Assembly: GCA_963678275.1 (NCBI GenBank)
Contig: OY782765.1
Coordinates: forward strand, 1,116,001-1,180,000
Length of the DNA: 64,000 nt
Reading direction: 5' to 3'
Source of the DNA: G963677445 sp963678275
GTDB lineage: Bacteria > Bacteroidota > Ignavibacteria > Ignavibacteriales > Melioribacteraceae
How positions within the stretch are numbered: the first letter of the stretch is position 1; each line of letters begins with the position of its first letter. Positions 9,688 through 19,665 of the stretch are shown in pieces. The translations under genes and the position numbers were made by a program. The notes under the pieces are model-generated. The model was not told where the DNA came from. It searched no databases and worked only from the letters and a program-made list of their open reading frames with translations.

Positions 9688-10116
9688 TTATTCCTTGTCA
9701 GATAACGCCCTGAAAGCGACCGCGTACATCTGAATCTGTTTGAGCATCGCGCCCAGCCCATTTTTCCTGGTAGGAGAAAGATGATTATCAATTCCTATAC
9801 TTTTCAGAAAATCGGGCGGAGAAGATAAAATTTCATCAGGTTTATGACCGGAATATACCTTTACAAGTATAGCGATCAAACCTTTAACGATCGCGGCATC
9901 GCTATCGGCTTCAATAAAGATTTTGCCATCTTCGAATGAGGCGTCAATCCAAACCTGCGACTGGCAACCGTCAAGTTTATTTTTGTCTGTTTTTTTCTCT
10001 TCATTCATATCGGGAAGCTCTTTGCCCATCCGGATTATCCGGGCATATTTGTCTTCCCAGTCATCAAGTTCGGCAAACTGTCCAACCAACTCTTCCTGAA
10101 TCTCTTTTATATTCAT
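9688..10116 (-). CDS. sufE: SufE-like sulfur acceptor protein
   Basis: 142 aa, the normal SufE length. The active-site cysteine is Cys51 in DGCQSQVW, the same position as in E. coli SufE, and the C-terminal SPTRKNGL and LKQIQMYA blocks are typical. Known role: accepts sulfur from the cysteine desulfurase SufS and passes it to the SufBCD scaffold for Fe-S cluster assembly in the cytoplasm. No other suf genes are in the window. The start overlaps the stop of the upstream propeller gene by 4 nt (ATGA), which suggests translational coupling to an exported, unrelated protein. That is an odd pairing and could simply reflect a shared promoter. Confidence 0.93.
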   Translation of the reverse strand: MNIKEIQEELVGQFAELDDWEDKYARIIRMGKELPDMNEEKKTDKNKLDGCQSQVWIDASFEDGKIFIEADSDAAIVKGLIAILVKVYSGHKPDEILSSPPDFLKSIGIDNHLSPTRKNGLGAMLKQIQMYAVAFRALSDKE

Positions 10117-12950
10117 TTTACTCCCTGGTTTTCAGTTACAATTTCAAATTCTTCTGATACTGTTATTTCTCCGTCTGAAATGCGCGCAGTGTATTTTCCC
10201 GGTTTTAGGAAAACTGTTTTTTCATCCTTATCTGAATTATCTTTCAGATTATATGAATAATAATTAAGGCCTGAAACAGCATCGGTATCATCCTCAAATA
10301 TTTTATTATTTTTTTCATCCGATACAATCAGATTTATCTTTTTCTCCTCCGCTGACCAGAAAACAATCTCTTTTTCAGGCAGTATTGGTTCACTCCACTT
10401 CCATTCCCTCATGCCCCATTGATTATTATATTTTATTTCTCCCGGTGAAAACAGGTATAGTTCTTCAGCCATAATTTTTTCATCCAGCATCCGAATATGG
10501 GAAATATCGGCTATATACAGGGAACGTCCGTGAGTGGCCGCGACAAGTTTATTCTCCTGCGGATGCAGAACCATATCATGCACAGGAACCGCCGGCATCC
10601 CTTTGCCGAGAAATGAAAATGTTTCACCCCCGTTAATTGAAATATATAACCCGTGGTCTGTTCCGGCATATAATATATTTTTCTTTTTTACATCCTCCCT
10701 GATTACATTCACCGGCTCGGCAGGAAGATTCCCGCCAATTTTTTCCCACTGTTTTCCACAATCGGATGACCTGTAAATCATCGCTTCAAAATAATCATCC
10801 CGATAACCGTTCAGTGAAACATAGACCGTATTGATATCGAACGCGGAGGCGATAACTCTGCTGATCCAGTAACCCTGCGGCAATCCTGCCGATATATCCT
10901 CCCATTCATTCCCTCCTCCTTTCGTAACATACACTTTGCCATCATCACTTCCGGTATAGATCAATCCGAATTTCAAAGGGGATTCTGAAATTGTTGTCAG
11001 GGTTCCATAGGGCACATCTCCTTTCTTCCCGCCGTTGGTTAAATCACCTGAAATAACCTCAAAATTATCACCTTTATCCATCGACCGGTGAAGTTTATTC
11101 GATCCAAGATAAAGAATGTCCTGGTTGTGAACTGAAAGATGAATCGGAGTCTGCCAGTTAAACCTGAATGGTTTTTCACCAAGTTCATGTTTCGGCGCTA
11201 TAAATTTATATTTTTCCTTATCAACATTGATCCGGTAGTAGTTGCCGAACTGATAGCCGGTATAGATAGTATTATTATCCCTGGTATCTACCGCTACCTG
11301 CATCCCGTCTCCACCCATTACAGATTTATAGAGATAATGCCCCGTCTGATGCCATGAGGTTGACGCCTTGTAATTTGAAGGTCCTTTCCACACTCCGTTA
11401 TCCTGCAGCCCGCCGTAAACATTAAAAGGGGTATCAAGGTCAATATTAACTGTGTAAAACTGTCCGACAGGAGGAGTGTTAGCTTTAATCCATGTTTTAC
11501 CATCATCCCATGAAATGTTTATTCCGCCATCGTTTCCGGTTATCAGATGGCCATCCTTTAAGGAGCTTACCCATAACGCCTGAAAATCGGCATGGACATT
11601 ATCCTGCATAATCGAGCTGAAACTTTTTCCACCATCTTCCGAGATTAGAAGGGGCACACCAAGCACATATATTTTATTCCGGTTGAAAGGTGACACTCTG
11701 ATTTCCCCGAAATAATAACCGTAAGAAAAGACAAAATCGTCGATATACTCATCATGTGTTCTTTTCCAGCTTTTTCCTCCATCTTCCGAAAGATATATCT
11801 CGCCTCCTTTTACCGGCGTGTCAAAAAGAAAATTATTCGCGTCCCCGAGATAATCTATTAATGCCTGTGGTTTGATTTTTCCCGCTTCAATTTCCTTTTT
11901 GACAAATTCGGCTGAATACTTTTTAGGAAAACTATTCCTTCTTAAAAAATCCTCAAGGTCCTTATTTTCCAGTTCAAGAAAATCTGATGATGATATGCCG
12001 GTTATCATCTGCTTTGTAAAAGCGTATTCTTCTTCTTTTTGTTTTTCTCTTAAAGCCTGGTTATCGAGAAATGCGTAAATAACATTTGTGTTGCCTGGAA
12101 ATATATCAAGTCCTATTCGCCCGTTTCCAACACCCTGCGGAAAACCTGATTCGGATCCGCTTATATGGAACCAGTTCTCTCCCCTGTCAGTCGATTTATA
12201 AATACCGGAAGTTTTGCCGCTTTCGGTAAAATCCCAGGCGCGGCGTTTTCTGTGCCACATAGATGCATATAGAATATCGGGATTTGCCGGATCGGCTATT
12301 AAATCAATCGCTCCTGTATTTTCATCCACAAAAAGTTTTTTATTCCAGGTCGCTCCTCCATCATCACTGACATAAATTCCCCTTTCATTATTGGCGGTAT
12401 AGAGATGACCGAGAGCCGCTACATAGATACGTTTCGGATCTTTTTTATCAATAATAATCCTTCCGGTATGATGTGTCTCCGCGAGTCCGAGGTAATTCCA
12501 GTTTTCCCCGTCATCCGGGCTTGAATAAATTCCTGTGCCCGCGTAAGAGGAACGGCTTGAATTATTTTCCCCTGTGCCGACATATATAATATTATTATCC
12601 CAGTCAACCGCGATATCGCCTATAGTGATTGTCGCTTCATTATCGAAAAGGGGGCTGAATGATACTCCGTTATTCGTTGTTTTCCAAAGCCCGCCCGAAG
12701 CGTAAGCGACATAAAAGACAGCCGGATCGGCCGGATTGACTTCAATATCTGTCACTCTTCCGCTCATCACGGAAGGCCCGATCGAGCTGAATTCAACTTC
12801 TCTGAAAATACTATTTTCATTTAGTTTCAGCCTCTGCTGCCAGGCGTCAAATCTTTTATCCGCCGGAGTATAACCCACAATTCCTTCCTGGGCAGGAACG
12901 ATACTGACTAAAATAAAAATTGATAACAGAACAATTAAAACATTTTTCAT
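10113..12950 (-). CDS. Secreted sortilin/BNR-repeat beta-propeller protein (glycosyl-hydrolase-like)
   Basis: 945 aa. A signal peptide (about 1-20, ending VPA-Q) is followed by Asp-box/BNR blades (S.DGG..W, K.TDRGENWF, SEDGGKSW) throughout residues 50-800. The N-terminal signature, SSIGPSVMSGRVTDIEV and ASGGLWKTTNNG with YVGTGENN, is that of a broad family often named VPS10/sortilin-like or sialidase-like. A region near 300-390 is charged, alpha-helical and breaks the blade pattern. The C-terminal 90 residues look like a small beta domain with no T9SS motif. A catalytic role is not shown; most members are uncharacterised. It is co-directional with sufE and overlaps it by 4 nt. Confidence 0.85.
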   Translation of the reverse strand: MKNVLIVLLSIFILVSIVPAQEGIVGYTPADKRFDAWQQRLKLNENSIFREVEFSSIGPSVMSGRVTDIEVNPADPAVFYVAYASGGLWKTTNNGVSFSPLFDNEATITIGDIAVDWDNNIIYVGTGENNSSRSSYAGTGIYSSPDDGENWNYLGLAETHHTGRIIIDKKDPKRIYVAALGHLYTANNERGIYVSDDGGATWNKKLFVDENTGAIDLIADPANPDILYASMWHRKRRAWDFTESGKTSGIYKSTDRGENWFHISGSESGFPQGVGNGRIGLDIFPGNTNVIYAFLDNQALREKQKEEEYAFTKQMITGISSSDFLELENKDLEDFLRRNSFPKKYSAEFVKKEIEAGKIKPQALIDYLGDANNFLFDTPVKGGEIYLSEDGGKSWKRTHDEYIDDFVFSYGYYFGEIRVSPFNRNKIYVLGVPLLISEDGGKSFSSIMQDNVHADFQALWVSSLKDGHLITGNDGGINISWDDGKTWIKANTPPVGQFYTVNIDLDTPFNVYGGLQDNGVWKGPSNYKASTSWHQTGHYLYKSVMGGDGMQVAVDTRDNNTIYTGYQFGNYYRINVDKEKYKFIAPKHELGEKPFRFNWQTPIHLSVHNQDILYLGSNKLHRSMDKGDNFEVISGDLTNGGKKGDVPYGTLTTISESPLKFGLIYTGSDDGKVYVTKGGGNEWEDISAGLPQGYWISRVIASAFDINTVYVSLNGYRDDYFEAMIYRSSDCGKQWEKIGGNLPAEPVNVIREDVKKKNILYAGTDHGLYISINGGETFSFLGKGMPAVPVHDMVLHPQENKLVAATHGRSLYIADISHIRMLDEKIMAEELYLFSPGEIKYNNQWGMREWKWSEPILPEKEIVFWSAEEKKINLIVSDEKNNKIFEDDTDAVSGLNYYSYNLKDNSDKDEKTVFLKPGKYTARISDGEITVSEEFEIVTENQGVK

Positions 12951-13031
12951 AATATCACCGATTGTACTGGAATAATTCTTCCAAATTTCCGGAAAGAAAT
13001 AATTTTAAGCAAATCGACGGTAATATTTTCT

Positions 13032-13502
13032 CTATTCTTTTGTCAGTGAATAGATTGCCAGAATTATCGCGGTCGCAAACTGCGCGTATCCAAGGATTTC
13101 CCCTACTGTGCCAAGATCATGTTTTTTATTTTCTTCCTGCATTTTCGCGAGCTGTTTATTTAATTCTGCTTTAAATTGTGAAATGTCTATGCTGTCTGCC
13201 TGGTTTTCGCCCCCAGCGAGTGATAACAGGGCAAGGTAGTCAGTATCTGTGTAGAGGTCAACATCATTCAGGCTTTTCTCTGTTAAAAATTTTGTAATGG
13301 CTTTCATCTGCTTATTAAGCAGAAACCTGTTTTCATAAACTTCGGAAAGGGAGTCAGCATCAATAGAACCTGTGGAATCGGCGGAGCTGTCGGCAAGGGC
13401 TTTAAGATATTGGTAACGTGACAAGCCTGAGGGAAGATTTTTTTCCTGAGCGAATAACAAAAGCCCCGGAAGGAATAATATAATAAGTAATGAGTATTTC
13501 AA
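13032..13502 (-). CDS. Small exported protein with C-terminal membrane segment, unknown function
   Basis: 156 aa. A signal peptide (ending LFA-Q) is followed by an acidic, serine-rich helical region, a coiled-coil-like stretch near 105-130 (FKAELNKQLAKMQEENKKH), and a hydrophobic segment near 136-152 (ILGYAQFATAIILAIYSLT). The end is KE. This suggests a protein anchored in the inner membrane by its tail or sitting on the envelope. I do not recognise a family. It lies 81 bp downstream of the sortilin-like gene's start, on the same strand but ahead of it, so the two may share a transcript. Confidence 0.7.
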   Translation of the reverse strand: MKYSLLIILFLPGLLLFAQEKNLPSGLSRYQYLKALADSSADSTGSIDADSLSEVYENRFLLNKQMKAITKFLTEKSLNDVDLYTDTDYLALLSLAGGENQADSIDISQFKAELNKQLAKMQEENKKHDLGTVGEILGYAQFATAIILAIYSLTKE

Positions 13503-13637
13503 TTTTCACCTTTGTAATTTATCCATTTATACATTACACCTGATTAAAAGTTGCTGAGAGGAATTAAATTTATAATTAACTTATAATATCTTTCGAATAA
13601 TAAATTAAAATTTCTTTAAAGTGCAGATAAAAGTTCC

Positions 13638-13674
13638 TTGACTTTTGAATGGCAATTCATTAATATTAAATTTG
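13638..13674 (+). promoter_or_regulatory. Promoter candidate for the HDOD gene
   Basis: Two readings overlap. One is TTGACT, 17 nt, TAATAT (13638-13666), close to a sigma-70 consensus. The other is TTTG, 19 nt, TAAATTTG (13644-13674), which matches the Bacteroidota -33/-7 pattern TTTG and TAnnTTTG. It lies in the divergent gap 13503-13825, about 150 nt before the gene start, leaving a long 5' leader. Confidence 0.45.
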
Positions 13675-13825
13675 GAGTGGCTATTTAATAACTGTTTATT
13701 AAACAGTTTAAATTATATACTGAAATACTTTTGTTGAAAGTATTTTTTCAGGTCCATACCGGCAAGTTCATATGGACAGTATTAATTCTGGTATCTCTTA
13801 TTATTCATTATCCTGCGGAGACAAT

Positions 13826-15055
13826 ATGGAATTCCTTATAACAAGACACCCGGTATTTAACAAAAATATGGAAGTTCATTCCTACCTGTTGGATTTTTAT
13901 TCCGACAACGCGAATGGATTTGACAAACAACCCGCTTTCGAGCAAAAAATATCCAAAATTATAACTGACGGCATATTAAGCGGTAAGTTTGAAGAGCTCA
14001 CATTTGGGAAACCTGCCCAGATAATTTTCCCCGGAAATCTCCTTAAAAGTGGCATTGCCGATCTCATTCCCGGCGAATTTATTAAAATTGTAATCGCCGA
14101 TAATTCCGATCTTGATAATAACCTCTATCAGCGATGTAATGATCTGAAGAAAAAAGGCTACGATATAATACTGAAAAATTTCTCCTTTAAAAGAGACCAG
14201 GTCGATTTCCTCCCCGCACTCAGTATGGTTGAAGTTGACTGTGAAAATACCGGCGACTATGTTAAACAATCCGCTGTAAGGAAATTGAAAAATCAGAATT
14301 TTGCTCTCATCGCGGGAAATGTTTTCTGTAAAGAATGTTTTTCGGAAATGTTATCACTCGATTACGACCTTTTCGAGGGCGATTTTTTTAAGGAAGCTAA
14401 TTTTACTATTGATAATGATATAAAAAGTTCAAAGATAAATCATCTTCAGATTCTGAAGGAAGTAAACTCGCCTGACGCCGATTTCAGGAAACTTGAAAGC
14501 ATTATCAAACGGGATGTTTCACTCTCCTACCGTTTACTGAAACTGGTCAATTCCTCTTTTTATAACCGTACAAATGAGATACACTCTATCAGGGACGCGC
14601 TTACTTTCCTGGGACTTGAGACGATAAAAAAATGGACAATCCTGATACTCCTCGGTAATCTCGGTTCCGATAAACCTCTTGAGTTATTATATACGTCACT
14701 TACCAGGGCGAAGTTCATGGAAAATATTGCCTATACTGCCGGATATAAAGAACATAAAGAAAATTTATATATCCTCGGGTTATTTTCCCTTCTCGATGTT
14801 TTTCTCGATAAACCGCTGAGTGATATTTTAAATAATATATCACTTGAAAAAAATGTCGAAGAAGCTCTTCTTGGTCATAAATCAGATTTCTCAAACCTTC
14901 TTCTTTTGACAAGAGAATACGAGAAAGGCAACTGGGAAAAAACCATGAGCATCGCGTCGGAATATAAACTTGAAAACAATATTCTTTCAGAAAAATATCT
15001 TAACGCCAACCGATGGTCCAGGGAGATCATTTCGAGTTGTTTCAGCAAAACCTGA
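13826..15055 (+). CDS. Degenerate EAL plus HDOD domain signalling protein
   Basis: 409 aa from the ATG at 13826, chosen because GGAG lies 5 nt upstream and the protein then starts MEFLITRHPVFNKN, the usual beginning of this family (compare ..ARQPIFD.N). Residues 1-190 are an EAL-like fold without the E-x-L catalytic signature; FALIAGNVF and YDLFEGDFF mark its last strands. Residues 210-390 are an HDOD domain, with DVSLSYRLLKLVNSSFYN and IHSIRDALTFLGLETIKKW as signatures. Family proteins are cytoplasmic regulators without c-di-GMP hydrolysis activity. An upstream in-frame ATG at 13772 would add 18 residues but has no ribosome site. The gene stands alone before the long repeat block. Confidence 0.85.
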   Translation: MEFLITRHPVFNKNMEVHSYLLDFYSDNANGFDKQPAFEQKISKIITDGILSGKFEELTFGKPAQIIFPGNLLKSGIADLIPGEFIKIVIADNSDLDNNLYQRCNDLKKKGYDIILKNFSFKRDQVDFLPALSMVEVDCENTGDYVKQSAVRKLKNQNFALIAGNVFCKECFSEMLSLDYDLFEGDFFKEANFTIDNDIKSSKINHLQILKEVNSPDADFRKLESIIKRDVSLSYRLLKLVNSSFYNRTNEIHSIRDALTFLGLETIKKWTILILLGNLGSDKPLELLYTSLTRAKFMENIAYTAGYKEHKENLYILGLFSLLDVFLDKPLSDILNNISLEKNVEEALLGHKSDFSNLLLLTREYEKGNWEKTMSIASEYKLENNILSEKYLNANRWSREIISSCFSKT

Positions 15056-15208
15056 AAAAGATTATCTGGTTTTGTCCCGGAAGCAAAACAAGAATCAGAA
15101 CAATCCTGTAGGACAGAATCGCACTTATGCCCCGCGCAGGTTGTCGCAGATTCATAAGGATAACAAGATTGTTTGCATTTATTTGTTAGCCAATAATTTG
15201 TAAACCCC

Positions 15209-15265
15209 CTAAGCTGTCAAATTCAGAACCAAAAGGAATAATAAAAGAAATAATCATAATTTCAG
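15209..15265. repeat. 55-bp dispersed repeat
   Basis: CCTAAGCTGTCAAA ... AAAAGAAATAATCATAATTT recurs at 62345-62399 with a handful of differences. Both copies lie in gene-free DNA near other repeats. Confidence 0.55.
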
Positions 15266-15451
15266 AACTCCTGATCCCGGTTATAAAAAACAATAACTTA
15301 CATGGATGCATTCGCAAAATAAAATCGCGGGATAATTCGATAAGGAAACAACTTAGGCAGGTATTTCTTTATCTTATCAAATAGTGTTCTGAACCAATAC
15401 ATTGACATTGTATTATTTTCAAAAATGATTTAATTTGAACACCATTTTATG

Positions 15452-15600
15452 CATCTCCTACAGAGATGTTTTTCAGGGGATCTATTCTATTCTACAATAA
15501 TGGAACCTCTACAAGGTTCTTTTTATCTCATTTGCCTTGTAGAGGCAACATTATTGTAGAAAATTGTGAACACTATAAGACAAAATCCTTGTAGAGGATT
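15452..15600. repeat. Nested hairpin element (CTCTACAAGG type)
   Basis: Four short hairpins: CATCTCctacaGAGATG (15452-15468), GAACCT..AGGTTC (15503-15519), TTGCCT..AGGCAA (15532-15548) and AATCC..GGATT (15584-15600). The two middle hairpins are enclosed by a perfect 13-bp stem, TTCTACAATAATG (15490-15502) with CATTATTGTAGAA (15549-15561). The plan equals that of 21229-21390 with different stems. Confidence 0.75.
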
Positions 15601-15847
15601 CATAAACCACCCCGGATAATCAAATACCATAAGACATTTCTAATAAACTCAGATCAATAGAATTTCAAATTTGGCACACGTTTTTTATGGCTGAAAAATG
15701 ACCTTGTTATGTAATAGATGGATAGCAACTTCATAGGATATTTTTCAAAACTTCCGCGATTTCATTTTGCGAGGGGTAAAGAGTTCTGAATTTTAATCGT
15801 AATCATAAACTGGCTGAACCAGACAAAAAGTTAGCTGTCTACTCCAG

Positions 15848-15997
15848 GTTGTGTCCTCCCCCGTCGTCAAAGAAAGACACTTTGACGCCACCCCCTCCAA
15901 AGGGGGACATTGTTGATTGTCTTGAATTCCGAATGTCCCCCTTTGGAGGGGGTGGTTGATCCGCCGCGGCGGATCGAAACCGGGGGAGGACACACCT
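15848..15997. repeat. Modular four-stem hairpin element, copy B
   Basis: The outer arms TGTCCTCCCCCG and CGGGGGAGGACA pair, and CCACCCCCTCCAAAGGGGG pairs with CCCCCTTTGGAGGGGGTGG further in. Here the left side hairpin is GTCAAAG / CTTTGAC and the right one GATCCGCC / GGCGGATC. Short open frames across it are products of the repeat. Confidence 0.85.
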
Positions 15998-16012
15998 CGA
16001 ATTGTCAAAAAA

Positions 16013-18605
16013 TTTTGCCATTTTGCGTAGAATTTGACTTCTTACGGAGTAATCTTGCAAGCCAGAAGTGAAAAGTCAGTTAATTGATAATTAAAAGATG
16101 ACCCGGTTTTTTTATTTTATTAAAACATTCTGACCATCATTCTTATCCGGGTAATCCTGTTTTTTCGCGTCCATCAGTGAAATCCGCGAGTAATAATGCC
16201 CCGGTCAAAAAGGCAATAAGGTTGAAATTTTTGAGGGCTTGCTATTGCTACTAAGGTTAAAAAATCAAAAAATAAGGTTTCATTACATTCTTTTCATTCC
16301 TCATTCGTAATTCGTAATTCGTAATTTCTTTAGTGGCTTTTCTTCCACCTCATCAACGAAATATGCGTAATCAAAAAAACTGCGGTAGTCTTTGTCTTTT
16401 TAATTGTTCATTGTTCATTATTAATTATTAATTGCATTCTTGCCATTTTGCGTAGAATTTGACTGCTTATGGAATAATCTGGCAAGCCAGAGATAATACG
16501 AATTAGGAATTAGGAATTACGAATTACGAATTAGGAATTGACTTTCCCCAGGTATTACCAATTAATTGTCATTCCGGTTTTTTGCGTCTTTTGCAAAAAG
16601 ACCAGCCAAAGGCGGGCAGGCCGGAATCTAATGCCGATTTTTACTGCCAACCAGCAACAATTTTGCCATTTTGGGTAGAATTTGACTTCTTACGGAGTAA
16701 TCTTGCAAGCCAGAAGTGAAAAGTCAGTTAATTGATAATTAAAAGATGACCCGGTTTATTTTATTAAAACATTCTGACCATCATTCTTATCCGGGTAATC
16801 CTGTTTTTTCGCGTCCATCAGTGAAATCCGCGAGTAATAATGCCCCGGTTAAAAAGGCAATAAGGTTGAAATTTTTGAGGGCTTGCTATTGCTACTAAGG
16901 TTAAAAAATCAAAAAATAAGGTTTCATTACATTCTTTTCATTCCTCATTCGTAATTCGTAATTCGTAATTTCTTTAGTGGCTTTTCTTCCACCTCATCAA
17001 CGAAATATGCGTAATCAAAAAAACTGCGGTAGTCTTTGTCTTTTTAATTGTTCATTGTTCATTATTAATTATTAATTGCATTCTTGCCATTTTGCGTAGA
17101 ATTTGACTGCTTATGGAATAATCTGGCAAGCCAGAGATAATACGAATTAGGAAACTTAACAATAATATCCTTGCTTTTTTTGGCAGAATATTGAATAGAG
17201 TAAATTGATTTAAATAGTCGTACTCGTACTCAGCGAAGCGGTACTCGTTATCGTACTCGAAAAATTCGCCATAAAAAAATAAAGCCGGGTACGAGGACGA
17301 TTACGAGAACGAGAACGTTTTTTTTTGAATTTCTTTTTGGTTCTGGCTTTGCCAGCTTAGGAATTACGAATTAGGAATTGACTTTCCCCAGGTATTACCA
17401 ATTAATTGTCATTCCGGTTTTTTGCTTCTTTTGCGAAAAGACCAGCCAAAGGCGGGCAGGCCGGAATCTAATGCCGATTTTTACTGCCAACCAGCAACAA
17501 TTTTGCCATTTTGGGTAGAATTTGACTTCTTACGGAGTAATCTTGCAAGCCAGAAGTGAAAAGTCAGTTAATTGATAATTAAAAGATGACCCGGTTTATT
17601 TTATTAAAACATTCTGACCATCATTCTTATCCGGGTAATCCTGTTTTTTCGCGTCCATCAGTGAAATCCGCGAGTAATAATGCCCCGGTTAAAAAGGCAA
17701 TAAGGTTGAAATTTTTGAGGGCTTGCTATTGCTACTAAGGTTAAAAAATCAAAAAATAAGGTTTCATTACATTTTTATCATTCCTCATTCGTAATTCGTA
17801 ATTCGTAATTTCTTTAGTGGCTTTTCTTCCACCTCATCAACGAAATATGCGTAATCAAAAAAACTGCGGTAGTCTTTGTCTTTTTAATTGTTCATTGTTC
17901 ATTATTAATTATTAATTGCATTCTTGCCATTTTGCGTAGAATTTGACTGCTTATGGAATAATCTGGCAAGCCAGAGATAATACGAATTAGGAATTACGAA
18001 TTACGAATTAGGAATTGACTTTCCCCAGGTATTACCAATTAATTGTCATTCCGGTTTTTTGCGTCTTTTGCGAAAAGACCAGCCAAAGCCGGGCAGGCCG
18101 GAATCTAATGCCGATTTTTACTGCCAACCAGCAACAATTTTGCCATTTTGGGTAGAATTTGACTTCTTACGGAGTAATCTTGCAAGCCAGAAGTGAAAAG
18201 TCAGTTAATTGATAATTAAAAGATGACCCGGTTTATTTTATTAAAACATTCTGACCATCATTCTTATCCGGGTAATCCTGTTTTTTCGCGTCCATCAGTG
18301 AAATCCGCGAGTAATAATGCCCCGGTCAAAAAGGCAATAAGGTTGAAATTTTTGAGGGCTTGCTATTGCTACTAAGGTTAAAAAATCAAAAAATAAGGTT
18401 TCATTACATTTTTTTCATTCCTCATTCGTAATTCGTAATTCGTAATTTCTTTAGTGGCTTTTCTTCCACCTCATCAACGAAATATGCGTAATCAAAAAAA
18501 CTGCGGTAGTCTTTGTCTTTTTAATTGTTCATTGTTCATTGTTCATTATTAATTATTAATTGCATTCTTGCCATTTTGCGTAGAATTTGACTCCTTACGG
18601 AGTAA
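16013..18605. repeat. Non-coding tandem array of four ~640-bp units
   Basis: Direct repeat units begin at 16013, 16661, 17501 and 18138 (spacings 648, 840, 637; the last unit stops at about 18605). Each carries the motif AATTCTACGCAAAATGG in reverse twice, a CATTCCGG...CCGGAATC module, and blocks of AATTCGTAATTCGTAATT facing AATTACGAATTACGAATT. The second unit is longer because about 200 bp, including GTACTC/GAGAAC-type hexamers, is inserted at 17157-17359. Units 2-4 are nearly identical, so the amplification is recent. There is no gene. Confidence 0.9.
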
Positions 18606-18725
18606 TCATAATCCTTTTTTCGAGGACGTTTACGATTACGATTACGTTTTTTTTGAATTTCTTTTTGGTTCTGGCTTTGGCAGCTTAGTGGATTTACAAT
18701 ATTTGCTACATATTTCCCTTTTCTC

Positions 18726-19562
18726 TCAGAGATTAAATGAAAAGAAATTTGAAAATAATCCAAGTGAAATTTCATTAAAAAACTTCTTATCGCCCGAAGG
18801 CTGAAGATTATACCTGTATCTTGCGTATAAAGTGAAAGTGCCGTATATCTTAAACAGCCCTGCTGATATTTCCGGAGCGATTCCGTTAAACCCTTCAAAA
18901 TCAGTGAAAAGATTTACTCCCGGCGAAATATATTCTATTCCGGGAATTTCAATAATATTTTTATAACCGGCTCTCAGAAAATTCTTAACCGGGGCGTCAA
19001 TAATATAATTATATTCCAGCGACAAATAATGGCGCGGGTAAGTAAAGTTGCCTGAATAAATGGAAAGCAATGGTATTTCTTTCCCCAGTCCCCAATATTG
19101 TTCACCGTCGTAATAAATTACAGATGGATTCGGCAGCCCGAAAATCACTCCGCCGAAACAGCAAACCTGGAATAATCCGGGACCATCACCCTTTTTCATT
19201 TCGTATGCCTCGGGCAAAGCGACTTCATAGGTCTCACTTTCTGAAGGATTTGAATCAGCGTCTGATACAAATATTTTAAAAGGAACAAGAAGTGAATCAA
19301 AAACAAGACTGGTCATATCTATTTCGGCACGGTGATCTGTCTGGAGATCAGGTGATATCTGGTATTCATATCTCTGGTCAATAACAAGCCTCGCGCTGCA
19401 TTCCCCGCTGGTAAAAAAAGATATTACAAACTTATGAGGTGTTTCGGGGGTAACATAAGAATCAATAAGAAAAACCTCGATATCACCTTTTTGAGCAAAG
19501 CTGACCGAGAATAGCGCGAGTACGAAAAGCAATATATTCATTCTGTAAAAACCAGATATCAT
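18726..19562 (-). CDS. Exported protein with beta-barrel-like C-terminal half, unknown function
   Basis: 278 aa. I kept the ATG at 19562 because GGAGG lies 4 nt upstream. A second ATG at 19541 has no ribosome site. The signal peptide ends near residue 23 (SVSFA-Q). Residues 25-125 form a beta-rich domain (IEVFLIDSYVTPETPHKFVISF...). Residues 130-278 alternate aromatic and polar residues (PRHYLSLEYNYII, LYARYRYNL, SLGLFSNFFSFNL) and end in phenylalanine-rich strands, as in an outer-membrane barrel. It is the last gene before the tandem repeat array, whose end touches its 3' side. No family recognised. Confidence 0.7.
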   Translation of the reverse strand: MISGFYRMNILLFVLALFSVSFAQKGDIEVFLIDSYVTPETPHKFVISFFTSGECSARLVIDQRYEYQISPDLQTDHRAEIDMTSLVFDSLLVPFKIFVSDADSNPSESETYEVALPEAYEMKKGDGPGLFQVCCFGGVIFGLPNPSVIYYDGEQYWGLGKEIPLLSIYSGNFTYPRHYLSLEYNYIIDAPVKNFLRAGYKNIIEIPGIEYISPGVNLFTDFEGFNGIAPEISAGLFKIYGTFTLYARYRYNLQPSGDKKFFNEISLGLFSNFFSFNL

Positions 19563-19665
19563 TAATCCTCCGAAAACCGGGATTCAAATCCCGATGTAAT
19601 TTTAAATTTTCTGATAGTAAAAAATAAATAGTGTTACCATCATTATCAAATAAGAAAACGTTTAA

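Noticed and set aside
15793..16060. Overlapping minus-strand open frames of 71 and 73 codons
   Set aside because: They lie entirely within hairpin copy B; both frames are open only because the repeat is GC-rich.
16013..18605. Possible CRISPR array
   Set aside because: Units are about 640 bp long and nearly identical throughout. There are no short repeats with unique spacers, and no cas genes are in the window.
18536..18898. 120-codon minus-strand open frame
   Set aside because: Runs from the repeat array into the 3' end of the real exported-protein gene in another frame; composition is repeat-like (Arg/Lys runs).
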